NCBI RefSeq assembly: GCF_946227985.1
Contig: NZ_CAMKGL010000006.1
Location: 62,001 to 126,000, forward strand
Length of the DNA stretch: 64,000 nucleotides
Reading direction: 5' to 3'
From: Serratia quinivorans
GTDB taxonomy: Bacteria > Pseudomonadota > Gammaproteobacteria > Enterobacterales > Enterobacteriaceae
A program made the translations under genes and the position numbers. The first letter of the stretch is position 1; each line of letters starts with the position of its first letter. The notes below the pieces were generated by a model. That model was not told where the DNA came from. It saw only the letters and a program-made list of their open reading frames with translations, and did no database searches. Shown here in pieces: positions 31,430 through 43,375 of this stretch.

Positions 31430-33370
31430 TTGAGTGACATGGCGAAAAACCTAATTCTCTGGTTAGTCATCGCGGTAGTGTTGATGTCTGTATTCCAGAG
31501 CTTTGGGCCCAGCGAGTCGAATGGCCGTAGGGTGGATTACTCTACCTTCATGTCCGAACTGACCCAGGACCAGGTTCGCGAAGCGCGAATCAACGGACGT
31601 GAAATTAACGTTACCAAGAAAGACAGTAACAAATACACGACCTACATCCCTGTCAACGATCCGAAATTGCTGGATACGTTGTTAACCAAGAATGTGAAAG
31701 TTGTTGGTGAACCGCCTGAAGAGCCGAGCTTGCTGGCTTCTATCTTTATTTCGTGGTTCCCAATGCTGTTGCTGATCGGGGTTTGGATCTTCTTTATGCG
31801 GCAAATGCAGGGCGGCGGCGGCAAGGGCGCGATGTCCTTCGGCAAGAGCAAGGCCCGTATGTTGACGGAAGACCAGATCAAAACCACTTTTGCCGACGTT
31901 GCTGGTTGTGACGAAGCAAAAGAAGAAGTAAGCGAACTGGTGGAATACCTGCGTGAGCCGAGCCGTTTCCAGAAGTTGGGCGGCAAGATCCCTAAAGGCG
32001 TGCTGATGGTTGGCCCTCCAGGGACCGGTAAAACGTTGTTGGCGAAAGCTATCGCCGGCGAGGCAAAAGTGCCGTTCTTCACCATTTCCGGTTCCGACTT
32101 CGTGGAAATGTTCGTGGGTGTTGGTGCTTCTCGTGTGCGTGACATGTTCGAACAGGCCAAGAAAGCGGCACCGTGCATCATCTTTATCGATGAAATCGAC
32201 GCCGTCGGTCGCCAGCGTGGCGCAGGTCTGGGTGGCGGTCACGATGAACGTGAGCAAACGCTGAACCAGATGTTGGTTGAGATGGACGGCTTTGAAGGCA
32301 ACGAAGGCATTATCGTCATCGCTGCGACCAACCGTCCGGACGTGCTTGACCCGGCATTGCTGCGTCCAGGCCGTTTCGACCGTCAGGTTGTTGTTGGTCT
32401 GCCAGACGTACGTGGTCGTGAGCAGATCCTGAAAGTGCACTCCCGTCGCGTGCCTTTGGCGCCGGATGTTGATGCTTCAGTACTGGCACGTGGTACCCCG
32501 GGCTTCTCCGGTGCTGACCTGGCTAACCTGGTCAACGAAGCGGCACTGTTTGCTGCCCGTGGCAACAAACGCGTCGTGTCGATGGTTGAGTTCGAAAAAG
32601 CCAAAGACAAGATCATGATGGGTGCGGAACGTCGCTCCATGGTGATGACCGAAGCGCAAAAAGAGTCGACCGCGTATCACGAAGCAGGCCACGCCATTAT
32701 CGGCCGTCTGGTTCCTGAGCACGATCCGGTACACAAGGTAACCATTATTCCTCGTGGCCGCGCGTTGGGTGTGACCTTCTTCCTGCCGGAAGGTGATGCA
32801 ATCAGCGCCAGCCGTCAGAAGCTGGAGAGCCAAATCTCTACTCTGTACGGTGGTCGTCTGGCTGAAGAGATCATTTACGGGCCAGAGAAAGTCTCTACCG
32901 GTGCGTCGAACGACATTAAAGTGGCGACCTCGATTGCTCGCAACATGGTGACCCAATGGGGCTTCTCCGAGAAGCTGGGGCCATTGCTGTATGCGGAAGA
33001 AGAGGGCGAAGTGTTCCTGGGCCGTTCCGTGGCCAAGGCGAAACACATGTCGGACGAAACCGCGCGCATCATCGACCAGGAAGTTAAATCTCTGATCGAA
33101 CGCAATTACATCCGTGCGCGTGCGTTGTTGATGGAAAACATGGACATCCTGCATTCGATGAAGGATGCACTGATGAAGTATGAAACCATCGATGCGCCTC
33201 AGATAGACGATCTGATGAACCGCAAAGACGTGCGTCCGCCAGCAGGTTGGGACGATGCGAGCAAAGGCAGCAACTCCGACAACGGCGGCACACCGAAAGC
33301 CCCTACGCCGGTAGATGAGCCACGCACGCCAAACCCAGGCAATACCATGTCTGAACAGCTAGACAAGTAA
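31430..33370 (+). CDS. ftsH: ATP-dependent zinc metalloprotease FtsH
   Basis: Membrane-anchored AAA+ protease that degrades LpxC, sigma-32, SecY and misassembled membrane proteins. Two N-terminal helices ([35 protein letters not shown]) flank a periplasmic domain. AAA module: Walker A GPPGTGKT, Walker [14 protein letters not shown], pore loop [30 protein letters not shown]. Zinc site HEAGH. From the ATG at 31439 the HEAGH His is residue 414 as in E. coli (643 residues total). The TTG at 31430 (646 residues) has better spacing to AGGTTAATCCC, so the true start is uncertain by three residues. Unstructured C terminus ends NTMSEQLDK. Confidence 0.97.
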   Translation: MSDMAKNLILWLVIAVVLMSVFQSFGPSESNGRRVDYSTFMSELTQDQVREARINGREINVTKKDSNKYTTYIPVNDPKLLDTLLTKNVKVVGEPPEEPSLLASIFISWFPMLLLIGVWIFFMRQMQGGGGKGAMSFGKSKARMLTEDQIKTTFADVAGCDEAKEEVSELVEYLREPSRFQKLGGKIPKGVLMVGPPGTGKTLLAKAIAGEAKVPFFTISGSDFVEMFVGVGASRVRDMFEQAKKAAPCIIFIDEIDAVGRQRGAGLGGGHDEREQTLNQMLVEMDGFEGNEGIIVIAATNRPDVLDPALLRPGRFDRQVVVGLPDVRGREQILKVHSRRVPLAPDVDASVLARGTPGFSGADLANLVNEAALFAARGNKRVVSMVEFEKAKDKIMMGAERRSMVMTEAQKESTAYHEAGHAIIGRLVPEHDPVHKVTIIPRGRALGVTFFLPEGDAISASRQKLESQISTLYGGRLAEEIIYGPEKVSTGASNDIKVATSIARNMVTQWGFSEKLGPLLYAEEEGEVFLGRSVAKAKHMSDETARIIDQEVKSLIERNYIRARALLMENMDILHSMKDALMKYETIDAPQIDDLMNRKDVRPPAGWDDASKGSNSDNGGTPKAPTPVDEPRTPNPGNTMSEQLDK

Positions 33371-33392
33371 CTTTGGCTGTGTAATAACATCG

Positions 33393-33416
33393 AACCCCGG
33401 CATGCCGGGGTTTTTT
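33393..33416 (+). terminator. Terminator after ftsH
   Basis: AACCCCGG-CATG-CCGGGGTT (33393-33412) followed by T residues. Confidence 0.88.
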
Positions 33417-33462
33417 ATTGTCCGGCGGGCAGTGAACCAGGCAACAGTAAGGTGGATTAGTA

Positions 33463-34296
33463 ATGCAGTTAACCGTGCGAGACACGACTTTCGATCTTTC
33501 CCATCCGCGGGTGATGGGGATCCTCAACGTAACCCCGGATTCTTTTTCTGACGGCGGCCAACACAACACGCTAAATCAGGCGTTGCTGCATGCCCATGCC
33601 CTGATTTCGGCTGGTGCGACCATGATTGATGTGGGGGGCGAGTCGACCAGACCGGGAGCGGCAGAGGTTAGTGAAGACGAAGAGATCGCACGCGTAGTGC
33701 CTGTGGTGGAAGCCATCGCCCGACGTTTTGAAGTCTTTATTTCGGTAGATACTTCGAAGGCCGGGGTGATCCGCGAGTCGGCTCTGGCCGGGGCGCATTT
33801 GATCAATGACGTTCGCTCGCTGCAGGAGCCGGGCGCGCTGGCTGCCGCCGCGGACAGCGGGCTACCGGTGTGTCTGATGCACATGCAGGGCGAACCGCGC
33901 ACCATGCAGCAGGCGCCGCACTATGATGACCTTATTGGTGATGTTAACGCCTTTTTCCAGCGACATATTGAACGCTGTAATGCCGCCGGGATTACAAATC
34001 AGAAATTGCTGCTCGACCCAGGATTCGGTTTCGGTAAGAATTTAGCGCACAATTATCAGCTTCTGGCCAGATTGTCAGAGTTTCATCACTTCGGCCTGCC
34101 GTTGTTGGTGGGGATGTCGCGTAAGTCGATGATTGGACAACTGCTGAACGTGCCCCCCGATCAGCGGGTTATCGGCAGCGTGGCTTGTGCGGTGATCGCC
34201 GCCATGCAGGGCGCACAGATTGTCAGAGTGCATGACGTTAAAGAAACCGTCGAGGCGATGCGTGTCGTCGAGGCAACACTTTCAGCTAAGGGATGA
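33463..34296 (+). CDS. folP: Dihydropteroate synthase
   Basis: Joins p-aminobenzoate to dihydropterin pyrophosphate in folate synthesis; the sulfonamide target. 277 residues. TIM-barrel signatures: [16 protein letters not shown], then [39 protein letters not shown] and VGMSRKSM. Residues around the SFSDGG loop look ordinary. It follows the ftsH terminator and precedes glmM by seven bases, the usual folP-glmM pair. Confidence 0.97.
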   Translation: MQLTVRDTTFDLSHPRVMGILNVTPDSFSDGGQHNTLNQALLHAHALISAGATMIDVGGESTRPGAAEVSEDEEIARVVPVVEAIARRFEVFISVDTSKAGVIRESALAGAHLINDVRSLQEPGALAAAADSGLPVCLMHMQGEPRTMQQAPHYDDLIGDVNAFFQRHIERCNAAGITNQKLLLDPGFGFGKNLAHNYQLLARLSEFHHFGLPLLVGMSRKSMIGQLLNVPPDQRVIGSVACAVIAAMQGAQIVRVHDVKETVEAMRVVEATLSAKG

Positions 34297-34303
34297 TAGA
34301 GAC

Positions 34304-35641
34304 ATGAGCGAACGCAAATATTTTGGTACCGACGGCATTCGTGGCAAGGTCGGTGATAGTCCTATTACCCCTGAGTTCGTTTTGAAGCTGGGCTGGGCGG
34401 CGGGTAAGGTACTGGCACGTCACGGCTCTCGTAAAATCATTATCGGTAAAGATACCCGTATTTCCGGCTACATGCTGGAGTCTGCGTTGGAAGCCGGGCT
34501 TGCCGCTGCGGGGTTGTCAGCGTCGTTTACTGGCCCGATGCCGACGCCGGCGGTAGCCTATCTGACGCGCACCTTCCGTGCTGAAGCCGGAATTGTGATC
34601 TCGGCATCACATAACCCATTTTACGACAACGGCATCAAGTTTTTCTCTATTGATGGGGCCAAGCTGCCGGATCATGTTGAAGAAGCTATTGAAGCCGAAA
34701 TGGAAAAGCCGCTGACCTGCGTGGAATCATCAGAATTGGGTAAAGCCAGCCGGATCATCGATGCCGCCGGCCGCTATATCGAATTCTGCAAAGGCACCTT
34801 CCCGAGCGAATTGAGCCTGAAGGGCCTGAAAATTGTGGTGGACTGCGCCAACGGTGCGACCTATCACATTGCGCCAAGCGTACTGCGTGAGCTGGGCGCC
34901 ACGGTGATTGCCATTGGTGTTGAGCCGGACGGCATGAACATCAATGAAAAGTGCGGCGCGACGGATGTTCGTCAACTGCAGGAACGCGTACTGAAGGAAA
35001 AAGCCCATGTCGGCCTGGCATTTGATGGCGACGGCGACCGCGTGATGATGGTTGATCACCTTGGCAACAAGGTCGATGGCGATCAAATCCTGTATATCAT
35101 CGCTCGTGAAGGGCTGCGTCAGGGCCAGTTGCGCGGTGGTGCGGTTGGCACGCTGATGAGCAATATGGGGCTGGAACTGGCGCTCAAGCAGTTGGGCATC
35201 CCATTTGCACGTGCGAAAGTCGGCGACCGCTACGTGCTGGAGAAGCTGCAGGAACTGGGGTGGCGTATCGGTGCGGAAAACTCCGGCCACGTAATTCTGT
35301 TGGACAAAACCACTACGGGTGACGGCATCGTTGCCGGTCTGCAGGTGCTGACTGCGATTGTTCGTAACAGTATGAGTCTGCACGACCTGTGCAGCGGCAT
35401 GAAATTGTTGCCGCAAATTCTGGTCAACGTGCGCTTTGCCGGCGAGCATAACCCGCTGGAATCTGAAGAAGTGCGTAAAATCACCGAGCAGGTTGAGGTA
35501 GAATTGGCCGGTCGCGGCCGCGTTCTGCTGCGCAAATCCGGTACCGAACCGCTGATCCGCGTGATGGTGGAAGGTGAGGATGAGCAACAGGTGACTGCGT
35601 TGGCACATCGCATCGCCGATGCGGTGAAATCCGCTGGTTAA
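34304..35641 (+). CDS. glmM: Phosphoglucosamine mutase GlmM
   Basis: Converts glucosamine-6-phosphate to glucosamine-1-phosphate for UDP-GlcNAc. 445 residues, E. coli length. Motifs: [14 protein letters not shown], active-site serine in [16 protein letters not shown] (about Ser102), metal-binding [12 protein letters not shown], sugar loop GAENSGHVI and phosphate loop [17 protein letters not shown]. The ATG at 34304 matches the family; the frame runs upstream into folP without support. A GGGGGC/GCCCCC hairpin (35660-35678) follows the stop. Confidence 0.97.
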   Translation: MSERKYFGTDGIRGKVGDSPITPEFVLKLGWAAGKVLARHGSRKIIIGKDTRISGYMLESALEAGLAAAGLSASFTGPMPTPAVAYLTRTFRAEAGIVISASHNPFYDNGIKFFSIDGAKLPDHVEEAIEAEMEKPLTCVESSELGKASRIIDAAGRYIEFCKGTFPSELSLKGLKIVVDCANGATYHIAPSVLRELGATVIAIGVEPDGMNINEKCGATDVRQLQERVLKEKAHVGLAFDGDGDRVMMVDHLGNKVDGDQILYIIAREGLRQGQLRGGAVGTLMSNMGLELALKQLGIPFARAKVGDRYVLEKLQELGWRIGAENSGHVILLDKTTTGDGIVAGLQVLTAIVRNSMSLHDLCSGMKLLPQILVNVRFAGEHNPLESEEVRKITEQVEVELAGRGRVLLRKSGTEPLIRVMVEGEDEQQVTALAHRIADAVKSAG

Positions 35642-35746
35642 TTGACCGTTGATGAGTTCGGGGGCGGCAGTTGCCCCCTAAAATCACAGCCTGCGAATTT
35701 TATTGGTGTTTTTTTCCGCAAACGCGCCGGTGGCTGCAAATTGCCC

Positions 35747-35775
35747 TTGCGCGGTTTGGCACCTTTGGTTAGTAT
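35747..35775 (+). promoter_or_regulatory. Sigma-70 promoter upstream of secG
   Basis: TTGCGC (35747-35752), 17-base spacer, TAGTAT (35770-35775), about 117 bp before the secG ATG. Probably drives secG and tRNA-Leu. Confidence 0.55.
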
Positions 35776-35892
35776 TCACACCCGCTTCAGTGGGCAGTTT
35801 GATATAACGCCTGCGACTTCTTGTTAGAAAAGAAGCCTATGGGGTGTGAAGCATTTGGCACGCGGTGAAGCCGCAAGGATACGGGTACAACT

Positions 35893-36228
35893 ATGTACGA
35901 AGCTCTTCTGGTAATTTTCCTGCTGATCTCAATCGGGCTGGTAGCTCTGATTATGCTGCAGCAAGGTAAAGGCGCTGATATGGGAGCCTCATTCGGAGCA
36001 GGTGCATCTGGCACATTGTTCGGTTCGAGTGGTTCCGGCAACTTCATGACCCGCATGACGGCTGTGCTGGCGACGTTGTTCTTCGTCATCAGTCTGATCC
36101 TTGGCAATCTGAGCACCAACCAGACCAAGAAGGGCAGCGAGTGGGAAAACTTGGGTCAGCCAGTGAAATCTGAGCAGACTACCGCGCCGGCGGCACCAAC
36201 CAAGCCGAGCAGCGATATCCCACAGTAA
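35893..36228 (+). CDS. secG: Protein-export membrane protein SecG
   Basis: Auxiliary subunit of the SecYEG translocon that aids SecA cycling. 111 residues. TM1 about 2-20 (EALLVIFLLISIGLVALIML), a cytoplasmic glycine-rich loop GADMGASFGAGASGTLFGSS, TM2 about 54-72 (MTAVLATLFFVISLILGNL), and a hydrophilic Pro/Ala-rich tail. tRNA-Leu follows 77 bp later. Confidence 0.96.
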   Translation: MYEALLVIFLLISIGLVALIMLQQGKGADMGASFGAGASGTLFGSSGSGNFMTRMTAVLATLFFVISLILGNLSTNQTKKGSEWENLGQPVKSEQTTAPAAPTKPSSDIPQ

Positions 36229-36305
36229 GCGCAAGCAGTAACAGAGTTTGAAAACGGTTGTTGTTACCTCGATATAAATAACAGCCGTTAGCAGTAAGAA
36301 TCAGT

Positions 36306-36392
36306 ACCGAGGTGGTGGAATTGGTAGACACGCTACCTTGAGGTGGTAGTGCCCTAACGGGCTTGTGGGTTCGAGTCCCATCCTCGGTACCA
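36306..36392 (+). tRNA. leuU: tRNA-Leu (anticodon GAG)
   Basis: 87 nt with encoded CCA. Acceptor ACCGAGG pairs with CCTCGGT; anticodon arm CTACC-TTGAGGT-GGTAG gives GAG; long class II variable arm TGCCCTAACGGGCTT; T arm GTGGG-TTCGAGT-CCCAT. Position after secG matches E. coli leuU. The first base pair is A-T where E. coli has G-T (from memory). Confidence 0.97.
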
Positions 36393-36452
36393 AATCCCAG
36401 AGATAACTTGCTATTTTGCGATTATCGGCGTAATATTTGCCACGTTTTCGGA

Positions 36453-36529
<77 letters not shown>

Positions 36530-36664
36530 CTTTCCTTTAAGTGTTTATTTTCAAATACACTTTTCGATTGAATTCCGCTTTTCTCGATCAACATTTGAAA
36601 ATGACACTTGCTAGAAAGTTGCACCGAAGCCGCTTAGCGGCAAACAGGGTCCAGTTGCATAAAG

Positions 36665-36686
36665 CCCCGAATTTTCGGGGTTTTTT
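36665..36686 (+). terminator. Terminator between metY and rimP, first
   Basis: CCCCGA-ATTT-TCGGGG (36665-36680) and six T. Read-through past it feeds the nusA operon. Confidence 0.85.
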
Positions 36687-36708
36687 GTTATTTGGCAACA
36701 GAATCACT

Positions 36709-36729
36709 GGGCTATTAGGCCCTTTTTTT
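36709..36729 (+). terminator. Terminator-like hairpin immediately before rimP, second
   Basis: GGGC-TATTAG-GCCC (36709-36722) and seven T. Short stem, but in tandem with the previous one. Likely partial attenuation of the operon. Confidence 0.6.
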
Positions 36730-36746
36730 ATGTCTTGGGGGTGGGC

Positions 36747-37199
36747 TTGTCCACATTAGAGCAAAAATTAACAGAGATGCTTTCGGCACCGGTAGAAGCG
36801 TTGGGCTTTGAACTTGTAGGCATCGAATTTATTCGTGCGCGCCAATCGACGCTCCGTATCTATATTGATAGTGAAAATGGCATCAATGTTGACGATTGTG
36901 CTGATGTCAGCCACCAGGTCAGCGCTGTATTGGACGTTGAAGAGCCAATCACAGTCGCTTACAACTTGGAAGTCTCCTCTCCTGGCCTTGATCGCCCGAT
37001 GTTCACCGCCGAGCACTATACTCGTTTCCTCGGTGACGAAGTCAGCCTGGTCTTGCGCATGGCCGTACAGAACCGTCGCAAATGGCAGGGCATTATCAAG
37101 TCTGTCGATGGCGAGATGATCACGGTTGCTGTGGAAGGGAAAGATGAAGTGTTCGCGCTGAGCAATATCCAGAAAGCGAACCTGGTACCCCACTTTTAA
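36747..37199 (+). CDS. rimP: Ribosome maturation factor RimP
   Basis: Needed for 30S maturation. 150 residues from the TTG at 36747 ([20 protein letters not shown]), the E. coli length, with the Shine-Dalgarno GGGGGTGGG directly upstream. GTG at 36741 and TTG at 36735 are in frame but overlap that Shine-Dalgarno. Motifs: [44 protein letters not shown], and the C-terminal SH3-like domain ending [12 protein letters not shown]. Confidence 0.95.
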   Translation: MSTLEQKLTEMLSAPVEALGFELVGIEFIRARQSTLRIYIDSENGINVDDCADVSHQVSAVLDVEEPITVAYNLEVSSPGLDRPMFTAEHYTRFLGDEVSLVLRMAVQNRRKWQGIIKSVDGEMITVAVEGKDEVFALSNIQKANLVPHF

Positions 37200-37220
37200 A
37201 GTTTGGATGAGGCAACTAGG

Positions 37221-38729
37221 ATGAATAAAGAGATTCTGGCTGTTGTTGAAGCTGTTTCCAATGAAAAATCCCTTCCGCGTGAGAAGATTTTCGAAGCGCT
37301 GGAAACCGCATTAGCCACCGCCACCAAGAAAAAATACGAGCAGGAAATCGAAGTTCGCGTCAGCATTGACCGCAAAACTGGCGATTTCGACACCTTCCGC
37401 CGTTGGGTCGCTGTAGATGAAGTGACTCAGCCAACGCGTGAAATCACGCTGGAAGCTGCACAGTATGAAGAGCCAGGTATTGAGCTGGGCGGTTATATCG
37501 AAGATCAGATTGAGTCTGTGACCTTCGACCGTATCACCACTCAGACCGCGAAACAGGTTATCGTACAGAAAGTACGTGAAGCCGAGCGCGCGATGGTTGT
37601 TGACGCTTTCCGCCAGCACGAAGGTGAAATCGTCACCGGCGTGGTGAAGAAAGTTAATCGTGACAGCATTGCGCTGGACCTGGGTAGCAACGCTGAAGCG
37701 GTCATTGGCCGTGAAGACATGCTGCCTCGCGAAAACTTCCGTCCGGGCGACCGTATCCGCGGTATCCTGTACGCCGTTCGTCCTGAAGCCCGTGGTGCGC
37801 AGCTGTTCGTCAGCCGCTCCAGCGCTGAGATGTTGAAAGAACTGTTCCGCATTGAAGTACCGGAAATCGGCGAAGAAGTCATCGAAATTAAAGCGGCAGC
37901 CCGCGATCCTGGCTCCCGTGCAAAAATTGCAGTGAAAACCAACGACAAACGCATCGACCCGGTCGGCGCTTGCGTAGGTATGCGCGGTGCGCGCGTTCAG
38001 GCCGTTTCGAGCGAGCTCGGCGGTGAACGTATCGACATCATCCTGTGGGATGATAACCCTGCGCAGTTCGTCATCAACGCCATGGCACCGGCAGACGTTG
38101 CCTCAATCGTGGTTGATGAAGATAATTGCACTATGGATATCGCCGTTGAAGCCAGCAATCTGGCACAGGCGATCGGCCGTAATGGCCAAAACGTGCGTTT
38201 GGCATCCCAGCTGTTAAAACAGCATCGTGACGATGATCGTTGGGAACTGAACGTGATGACGGCGGACGATCTGCAGGCCAAGCACCAGGCCGAAGCTCAT
38301 GCCGCCATTGATACCTTCACCAAACATCTTGATATTGACGAAGATTTCGCCACCGTACTGGTTGAAGAAGGCTTCTCTACTCTGGAAGAGTTGGCTTACG
38401 TGCCAATCAAAGAGCTGCTGGAAATCGACGGTCTGGATGAAGATATGGTTGAAGCGTTGCGCGATCGCGCCAAAGCTGCATTGACCACGCTGGCCCTGGC
38501 ACAAGAAGAAAGCCTGGGCGACCAAAAACCTGCTGACGATTTGCTCAACCTGCCGGGTCTTGAGCGCAGCATGGCCTTTAAACTGGCCGCGCGTGGGGTT
38601 TGTACGCTGGAAGATCTTGCCGAGCAGGGTGTTGACGATCTGGCTGATATTGAAGGGCTTAGCGATGAGCAAGCCGGCGAGCTGATTATGGCCGCACGTA
38701 ATATCTGTTGGTTTGGCGACAACGCGTAA
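37221..38729 (+). CDS. nusA: Transcription termination/antitermination protein NusA
   Basis: Binds RNA polymerase and modulates pausing, termination and antitermination. 502 residues, start [20 protein letters not shown]. Domains: N-terminal polymerase-binding 1-130; S1 about 132-200 ([20 protein letters not shown]); KH1 and KH2 about 200-345 ([30 protein letters not shown]); two acidic AR repeats about 350-500 ([40 protein letters not shown]), the last binding the polymerase alpha CTD. Twenty-one bases after rimP. Confidence 0.98.
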   Translation: MNKEILAVVEAVSNEKSLPREKIFEALETALATATKKKYEQEIEVRVSIDRKTGDFDTFRRWVAVDEVTQPTREITLEAAQYEEPGIELGGYIEDQIESVTFDRITTQTAKQVIVQKVREAERAMVVDAFRQHEGEIVTGVVKKVNRDSIALDLGSNAEAVIGREDMLPRENFRPGDRIRGILYAVRPEARGAQLFVSRSSAEMLKELFRIEVPEIGEEVIEIKAAARDPGSRAKIAVKTNDKRIDPVGACVGMRGARVQAVSSELGGERIDIILWDDNPAQFVINAMAPADVASIVVDEDNCTMDIAVEASNLAQAIGRNGQNVRLASQLLKQHRDDDRWELNVMTADDLQAKHQAEAHAAIDTFTKHLDIDEDFATVLVEEGFSTLEELAYVPIKELLEIDGLDEDMVEALRDRAKAALTTLALAQEESLGDQKPADDLLNLPGLERSMAFKLAARGVCTLEDLAEQGVDDLADIEGLSDEQAGELIMAARNICWFGDNA

Positions 38730-38753
38730 TAAACTGTAGCAGGAAGGAACAGC

Positions 38754-41441
38754 ATGACGACAGATGTAACCGTAAAATCACTGGCAGCAGAGATTCAGAC
38801 TCCAGTTGATCGCCTGGTACAGCAGTTTGCTGATGCAGGGATTAACAAGTCTGAGACAGACTCTGTAACCCAACATGAGAAAGAAGCCTTACTGGCGCAT
38901 CTGAACCGTGAACACGGTAGTGCGCCGGGTAAGCTCACGTTGCAGCGCAAAACGCGCAGCACCTTGAATATTCCGAGCACCGGCGGTAAAAGTAAATCGG
39001 TGCAAATCGAGGTCCGCAAGAAACGCACTTATGTAAATCGCGATACGCCAGAAGCCCAACAGGCTGAAGCGGCAGAGCAGGCACAGCGTGAAGCGGAAGA
39101 GCAGGCACAGCGCGCAGCAGAAGAGCTGGCGAAACGCGAAGCAGAAGCAAAGCGCGCAGCCGAAGAGCAAGCCAAACGTGAGGCCGCGGAGATTGCTAAG
39201 CGTAATTCAGCGGAAAAAGAAAAAGTGACGAATCAACATACCGACGAAATGACCAAGCCAGCTCAGGCAGAAAAAGCACGCCGTGAAGCCGAAGCCGCTG
39301 AACTGAAACGTAAAGCGGAAGAGGAAGTACGACGCAAGGTTGAAGAAGACGCCAAACGCGTAGCGGAAGAAGCGCGCCGCATGGCCGAAGAGAAAGGCGA
39401 AGAATGGGCTGCTGCTGAGAAAGCCAGCGCAGCGGTTGAAACTGCCGATTATCATGTAACCACTTCACAGCACGCCCGTGCTGCCGAAGACGAAAACGAC
39501 GCCAAAGTTGAAGGCGAACGCCGCACCCGCACTCGTGGCGGTAAAGCGACCAAGCAGAAAAAAGGCAACAAACTTTCCGAGTCTAAAGCAGACCGTGAAG
39601 AAGCGCGCGCCGTGACCCGTGGTGGTAAAGGCAAACGTAAGCCAAGTACTCTGCAGCAGGGCTTCAACAAGCCGGCTCAGGTGGTTAACCGTGACGTTGT
39701 GATCGGCGAAACCATCACCGTAGCCGAACTGGCTAACAAGATGGCGGTTAAAGGCTCTCAGGTCATCAAAGCGATGATGAAACTGGGCGCAATGGCTACC
39801 ATCAACCAGGTCATCGACCAGGAAACCGCGCAGCTGGTTGCCGAAGAGATGGGCCACAAAGTTATCCTGCGTCGTGAGAACGAGCTGGAAGAAGCGCTGA
39901 TGAGCGACCGTGATACCGGTGCTGCGGCTGAGCCACGTGCGCCAGTTGTGACCATCATGGGCCACGTTGACCACGGTAAAACTTCTCTGCTGGACTACAT
40001 CCGCTCCACTAAGGTGGCAGCAGGCGAGGCCGGTGGTATCACCCAGCATATCGGTGCTTACCACGTAGAAACCGAAAACGGCATGATCACCTTCCTGGAT
40101 ACCCCAGGCCACGCAGCCTTTACTTCAATGCGTGCTCGTGGTGCTCAGGCGACAGACATCGTTGTTCTGGTGGTTGCTGCCGACGACGGCGTGATGCCGC
40201 AAACCATCGAAGCTATCCAGCATGCGCAAGCAGCGAAGGTACCTTTGGTGGTTGCAGTAAACAAAATTGACAAGCCGGAAGCCGATCCGGACCGCGTTAA
40301 ACAGGAACTGTCCCAGTACGGCGTTATGCCGGAAGAGTGGGGCGGCGAAGCACAGTTCGTTCACGTATCTGCGAAAGCCGGTACCGGTATCGACGAACTG
40401 CTGGAAGCTATCCTGCTGCGTTCTGAAGTTCTCGAACTGAAAGCGGTACGCAGCGGCATGGCCAGCGGCGTAGTTATCGAATCCTTCCTGGATAAAGGTC
40501 GTGGTCCGGTTGCTACCGTGCTGGTACAGGAAGGTACGCTGAATAAAGGCGATATCGTTCTGTGTGGCTTCGAATACGGCCGTGTGCGTGCGATGCGTGA
40601 TGAACTGGGTCACGAAGTGACCTCAGCAGGTCCTTCTATTCCGGTTGAGATCCTGGGCCTGTCCAGCGTTCCTGCTGCCGGTGATGAAGTGACTGTAGTG
40701 CGTGACGAGAAGAAAGCGCGTGAAGTTGCTCTGTACCGTCAAGGCAAGTTCCGCGAAGTTAAACTGGCGCGTCAACAGAAATCCAAACTGGAAAACATGT
40801 TTGCGAACATGACCGACGGTGAAGTTTCTGAGCTGAACATCGTACTGAAATCCGACGTACAGGGTTCTTGTGAAGCGATTATGGATTCACTGCTGAAACT
40901 CTCTACCGACGAAGTGAAAGTGAAGATTGTTGGCTCTGGCGTAGGTGGTATCACTGAAACCGACGCCACGCTGGCAGCGGCTTCCAACGCTATCATCCTG
41001 GGCTTCAACGTCCGTGCCGACGCTTCAGCGCGCCGCGTGATTGAAGCAGAAAGCCTGGATCTGCGTTACTACTCCGTGATCTATAACCTGATCGACGAAG
41101 TGAAGCAGGCGATGAGCGGTATGTTGGCGCCTGAGTACAAGCAGCAGATTATCGGCCTGGCCGCCGTGCGTGACGTGTTCAAATCACCTAAATTCGGCGC
41201 CATTGCAGGTTGTATGGTTACCGAAGGGAACATCAAACGTCACAACCCAATCCGCGTTCTGCGCGACAACGTGGTTATCTATGAAGGCGAGTTGGAATCC
41301 CTGCGCCGCTTCAAGGATGACGTTAACGAAGTCCGTAACGGCATGGAATGTGGTATCGGCGTTAAGAACTACAACGACGTGCGCGTCGGCGACATGATCG
41401 AAGTATTCGAAATCATCGAGATCCAACGCACCATCGCTTAA
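38754..41441 (+). CDS. infB: Translation initiation factor IF-2
   Basis: GTPase that positions initiator tRNA and joins subunits. 895 residues (890 in E. coli). N-terminal IF2N domain ([20 protein letters not shown]), a long Ala/Glu/Arg/Lys coiled region about 100-230, basic linker, then the G domain: G1 GHVDHGKT (403-410), G2 [10 protein letters not shown]3 DTPGHAAF, G4 NKID, G5 SAKAGTGI. The C2 domain ends [20 protein letters not shown]. Internal starts for shorter forms are annotated separately. Confidence 0.98.
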   Translation: MTTDVTVKSLAAEIQTPVDRLVQQFADAGINKSETDSVTQHEKEALLAHLNREHGSAPGKLTLQRKTRSTLNIPSTGGKSKSVQIEVRKKRTYVNRDTPEAQQAEAAEQAQREAEEQAQRAAEELAKREAEAKRAAEEQAKREAAEIAKRNSAEKEKVTNQHTDEMTKPAQAEKARREAEAAELKRKAEEEVRRKVEEDAKRVAEEARRMAEEKGEEWAAAEKASAAVETADYHVTTSQHARAAEDENDAKVEGERRTRTRGGKATKQKKGNKLSESKADREEARAVTRGGKGKRKPSTLQQGFNKPAQVVNRDVVIGETITVAELANKMAVKGSQVIKAMMKLGAMATINQVIDQETAQLVAEEMGHKVILRRENELEEALMSDRDTGAAAEPRAPVVTIMGHVDHGKTSLLDYIRSTKVAAGEAGGITQHIGAYHVETENGMITFLDTPGHAAFTSMRARGAQATDIVVLVVAADDGVMPQTIEAIQHAQAAKVPLVVAVNKIDKPEADPDRVKQELSQYGVMPEEWGGEAQFVHVSAKAGTGIDELLEAILLRSEVLELKAVRSGMASGVVIESFLDKGRGPVATVLVQEGTLNKGDIVLCGFEYGRVRAMRDELGHEVTSAGPSIPVEILGLSSVPAAGDEVTVVRDEKKAREVALYRQGKFREVKLARQQKSKLENMFANMTDGEVSELNIVLKSDVQGSCEAIMDSLLKLSTDEVKVKIVGSGVGGITETDATLAAASNAIILGFNVRADASARRVIEAESLDLRYYSVIYNLIDEVKQAMSGMLAPEYKQQIIGLAAVRDVFKSPKFGAIAGCMVTEGNIKRHNPIRVLRDNVVIYEGELESLRRFKDDVNEVRNGMECGIGVKNYNDVRVGDMIEVFEIIEIQRTIA
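39225..39251 (+). promoter_or_regulatory. Internal start codons for short IF2 isoforms
   Basis: In-frame GTG at 39225 (VTNQHTDEM) and ATG at 39249 correspond in alignment to the E. coli internal starts (codons 158 and 165) that produce the IF2-beta and IF2-gamma forms. Conservation of GTG rather than another valine codon supports use. Confidence 0.6.
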
Positions 41442-41509
41442 CGCTAGCACATCTGCTTAAGTCTGTTCTGGGGGGCCTTGTGCCCCCCGATTTGTCTGGA
41501 GAATCCATA

Positions 41510-41920
41510 ATGGCAAAAGAATTCAGCCGCGGTCAGCGCGTGGCACAAGAGATGCAAAAAGAGATTGCTATCATTCTGCAGCGTGAAGTCAAAGATCCGC
41601 GTGTCGGCATGGCTACCGTTTCTGGTGTAGAAGTTTCTCGTGATTTGGCCTATGCCAAAGTTTACGTCACCTTCCTGAACGTATTGACCGAAAACGCCGA
41701 TCCGGATTTGGTGCCTAAAGGCATTAAAGCTCTGGAAGACGCTTCCGGCTACATCCGCACGCTGCTGGGTAAAGCCATGCGCCTGCGCGTAGTACCTGAG
41801 CTGACCTTCGCTTACGACAACTCCCTGGTTGAAGGCATGCGCATGTCAAACCTGGTGACCAACGTAGTGAAGAATGACGCCGAACGCCGTTCCGCATCAG
41901 GCGATGACGAGGAGGCTTAA
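41510..41920 (+). CDS. rbfA: 30S ribosome-binding factor RbfA
   Basis: Cold-shock factor for 16S 5'-end maturation. 136 residues. KH-like fold: [74 protein letters not shown] at 41510 follows TCTGGAGAATCCATA; an earlier frame to 41480 lies in the hairpin after infB. Stop overlaps the truB start (TAATG). Confidence 0.97.
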   Translation: MAKEFSRGQRVAQEMQKEIAIILQREVKDPRVGMATVSGVEVSRDLAYAKVYVTFLNVLTENADPDLVPKGIKALEDASGYIRTLLGKAMRLRVVPELTFAYDNSLVEGMRMSNLVTNVVKNDAERRSASGDDEEA

Positions 41921-42864
41921 TGAGTCGCCCTCGTCGCCGCGGCCGTGATATCCACGGTGTCCTGTTGCTGGACAAACCGCAGGGCCTGTCATCCAACGAT
42001 GCCCTGCAAAAAGTAAAGCGCCTCTATAACGCCAATCGTGCGGGCCATACCGGCGCGCTCGACCCGCTGGCGACCGGCATGCTGCCGATTTGCCTCGGTG
42101 AGGCGACCAAGTTTTCACAGTTCCTGCTCGACTCCGACAAACGCTATCGCGTGATTGCCAGACTGGGTCAGCGTACCGATACCTCGGATGCCGATGGCCA
42201 AATTGTGCAGGAGCGGCCGGTGAGTTTCACCCAGGCGCAGCTCGATGCGGCGCTGGACAGCTTCCGTGGCGATATCAAGCAGGTGCCTTCGATGTACTCG
42301 GCGCTGAAATACCAGGGCAAGAAGCTCTATGAGTATGCTCGCCAGGGTATCGAAGTACCGCGTGAAGCTCGCAGCATTACCGTGTACGAACTGCAGTTTA
42401 TTCGCTGGGAAGGGGATGAACTGGAGCTGGAAATTCACTGCTCAAAAGGCACTTACATTCGCACCATCACCGATGATCTCGGCGAGCTGCTGGGATGTGG
42501 CGCGCACGTGATTTACCTGCGTCGTCTGCAGGTGGCGACCTACCCGACCGAGCGCATGGTCACGCTGGAGCAGTTGAACGAATTGCTGGAGCAGGCCCAT
42601 CGGCAGGAAATCGCCCCGGCCGAGCTGCTCGATCCATTGTTGATGCCGATGGACAGTCCGGTGGAGAACTACCCGGAAGTGAATCTGCTGCCAGTGGTAG
42701 CGGGTTACGTTAAGCAAGGGCAACCGGTTCAGGTTGCCGGTGCACCGGCCTCGGGCATGGTTCGTATCACCGAAGGTGAAGAGCGTAAATTTATCGGCGT
42801 GGGTGATATTGCCGATGACGGTCGTGTGGCGCCGCGCCGCCTGGTAGTTGAATATTTCGACTAA
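41920..42864 (+). CDS. truB: tRNA pseudouridine(55) synthase TruB
   Basis: Makes pseudouridine 55 in the T loop of tRNAs. 314 residues, E. coli length. [20 protein letters not shown], catalytic Asp48 in [48 protein letters not shown], and a C-terminal PUA domain ending RRLVVEYFD. Start overlaps rbfA by one base. Confidence 0.98.
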   Translation: MSRPRRRGRDIHGVLLLDKPQGLSSNDALQKVKRLYNANRAGHTGALDPLATGMLPICLGEATKFSQFLLDSDKRYRVIARLGQRTDTSDADGQIVQERPVSFTQAQLDAALDSFRGDIKQVPSMYSALKYQGKKLYEYARQGIEVPREARSITVYELQFIRWEGDELELEIHCSKGTYIRTITDDLGELLGCGAHVIYLRRLQVATYPTERMVTLEQLNELLEQAHRQEIAPAELLDPLLMPMDSPVENYPEVNLLPVVAGYVKQGQPVQVAGAPASGMVRITEGEERKFIGVGDIADDGRVAPRRLVVEYFD

Positions 42865-42883
42865 GGGTAGAAAACGCACTGCC

Positions 42884-42912
42884 TTGCGATCGCACTGCGC
42901 TAAGGGTAGAAT
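42884..42912 (+). promoter_or_regulatory. Sigma-70 promoter of rpsO
   Basis: TTGCGA (42884-42889), 17-base spacer, TAGAAT (42907-42912). In E. coli rpsO-pnp has its own promoter at this position. The following 75-nt leader would be where S15 autoregulation acts. Confidence 0.75.
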
Positions 42913-42987
42913 GGCGCAGCTTATGCATTGGGTTGCTGAATTAGAGATCGGCGCCTGTATTTATTATCTATAATCTGGAGTAAGACA

Positions 42988-43257
42988 ATGTCTCTAAGTG
43001 TTGAAGCTAAAGCTAAAATCGTAGCTGATTTCGGTCGTGGTACTAACGACAGCGGTTCTTCCGAAGTTCAGGTTGCCCTGTTGACTGCGCAGATCAACCA
43101 TCTGCAAGGCCACTTCTCAGAGCACAAAAAAGATCACCACAGCCGTCGTGGTCTGCTGCGTATGGTTTCTCAGCGTCGTAAGCTGCTGGACTACCTGAAG
43201 CGTAAAGATGTAGCACGTTACACCAGCCTGATCGAGCGTCTGGGTCTGCGTCGCTAA
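42988..43257 (+). CDS. rpsO: 30S ribosomal protein S15
   Basis: 89 residues. [20 protein letters not shown], the rRNA-binding helices [20 protein letters not shown] and [20 protein letters not shown], end LIERLGLRR. Start preceded by TCTGGAGTAAGACA. E. coli S15 represses its own translation by a pseudoknot in the leader. Confidence 0.98.
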   Translation: MSLSVEAKAKIVADFGRGTNDSGSSEVQVALLTAQINHLQGHFSEHKKDHHSRRGLLRMVSQRRKLLDYLKRKDVARYTSLIERLGLRR

Positions 43258-43274
43258 TCAAGCGAGTTTCAGTG

Positions 43275-43304
43275 GAAAGGGGCCTATTTTGGCCCCTTTC
43301 TTCT
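43275..43304 (+). terminator. Terminator between rpsO and pnp
   Basis: GAAAGGGGCC (43275-43284), TATTTT, GGCCCCTTTC (43291-43300), TTCT. Corresponds to the E. coli rpsO t1 terminator, which is partially read through. Confidence 0.88.
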
Positions 43305-43375
43305 AGGAAGCATAAGCAAATCAGGTTAATGTATTACTGATGTTTCCAAACAGGATCTTCCGTTACAGAGGTTCG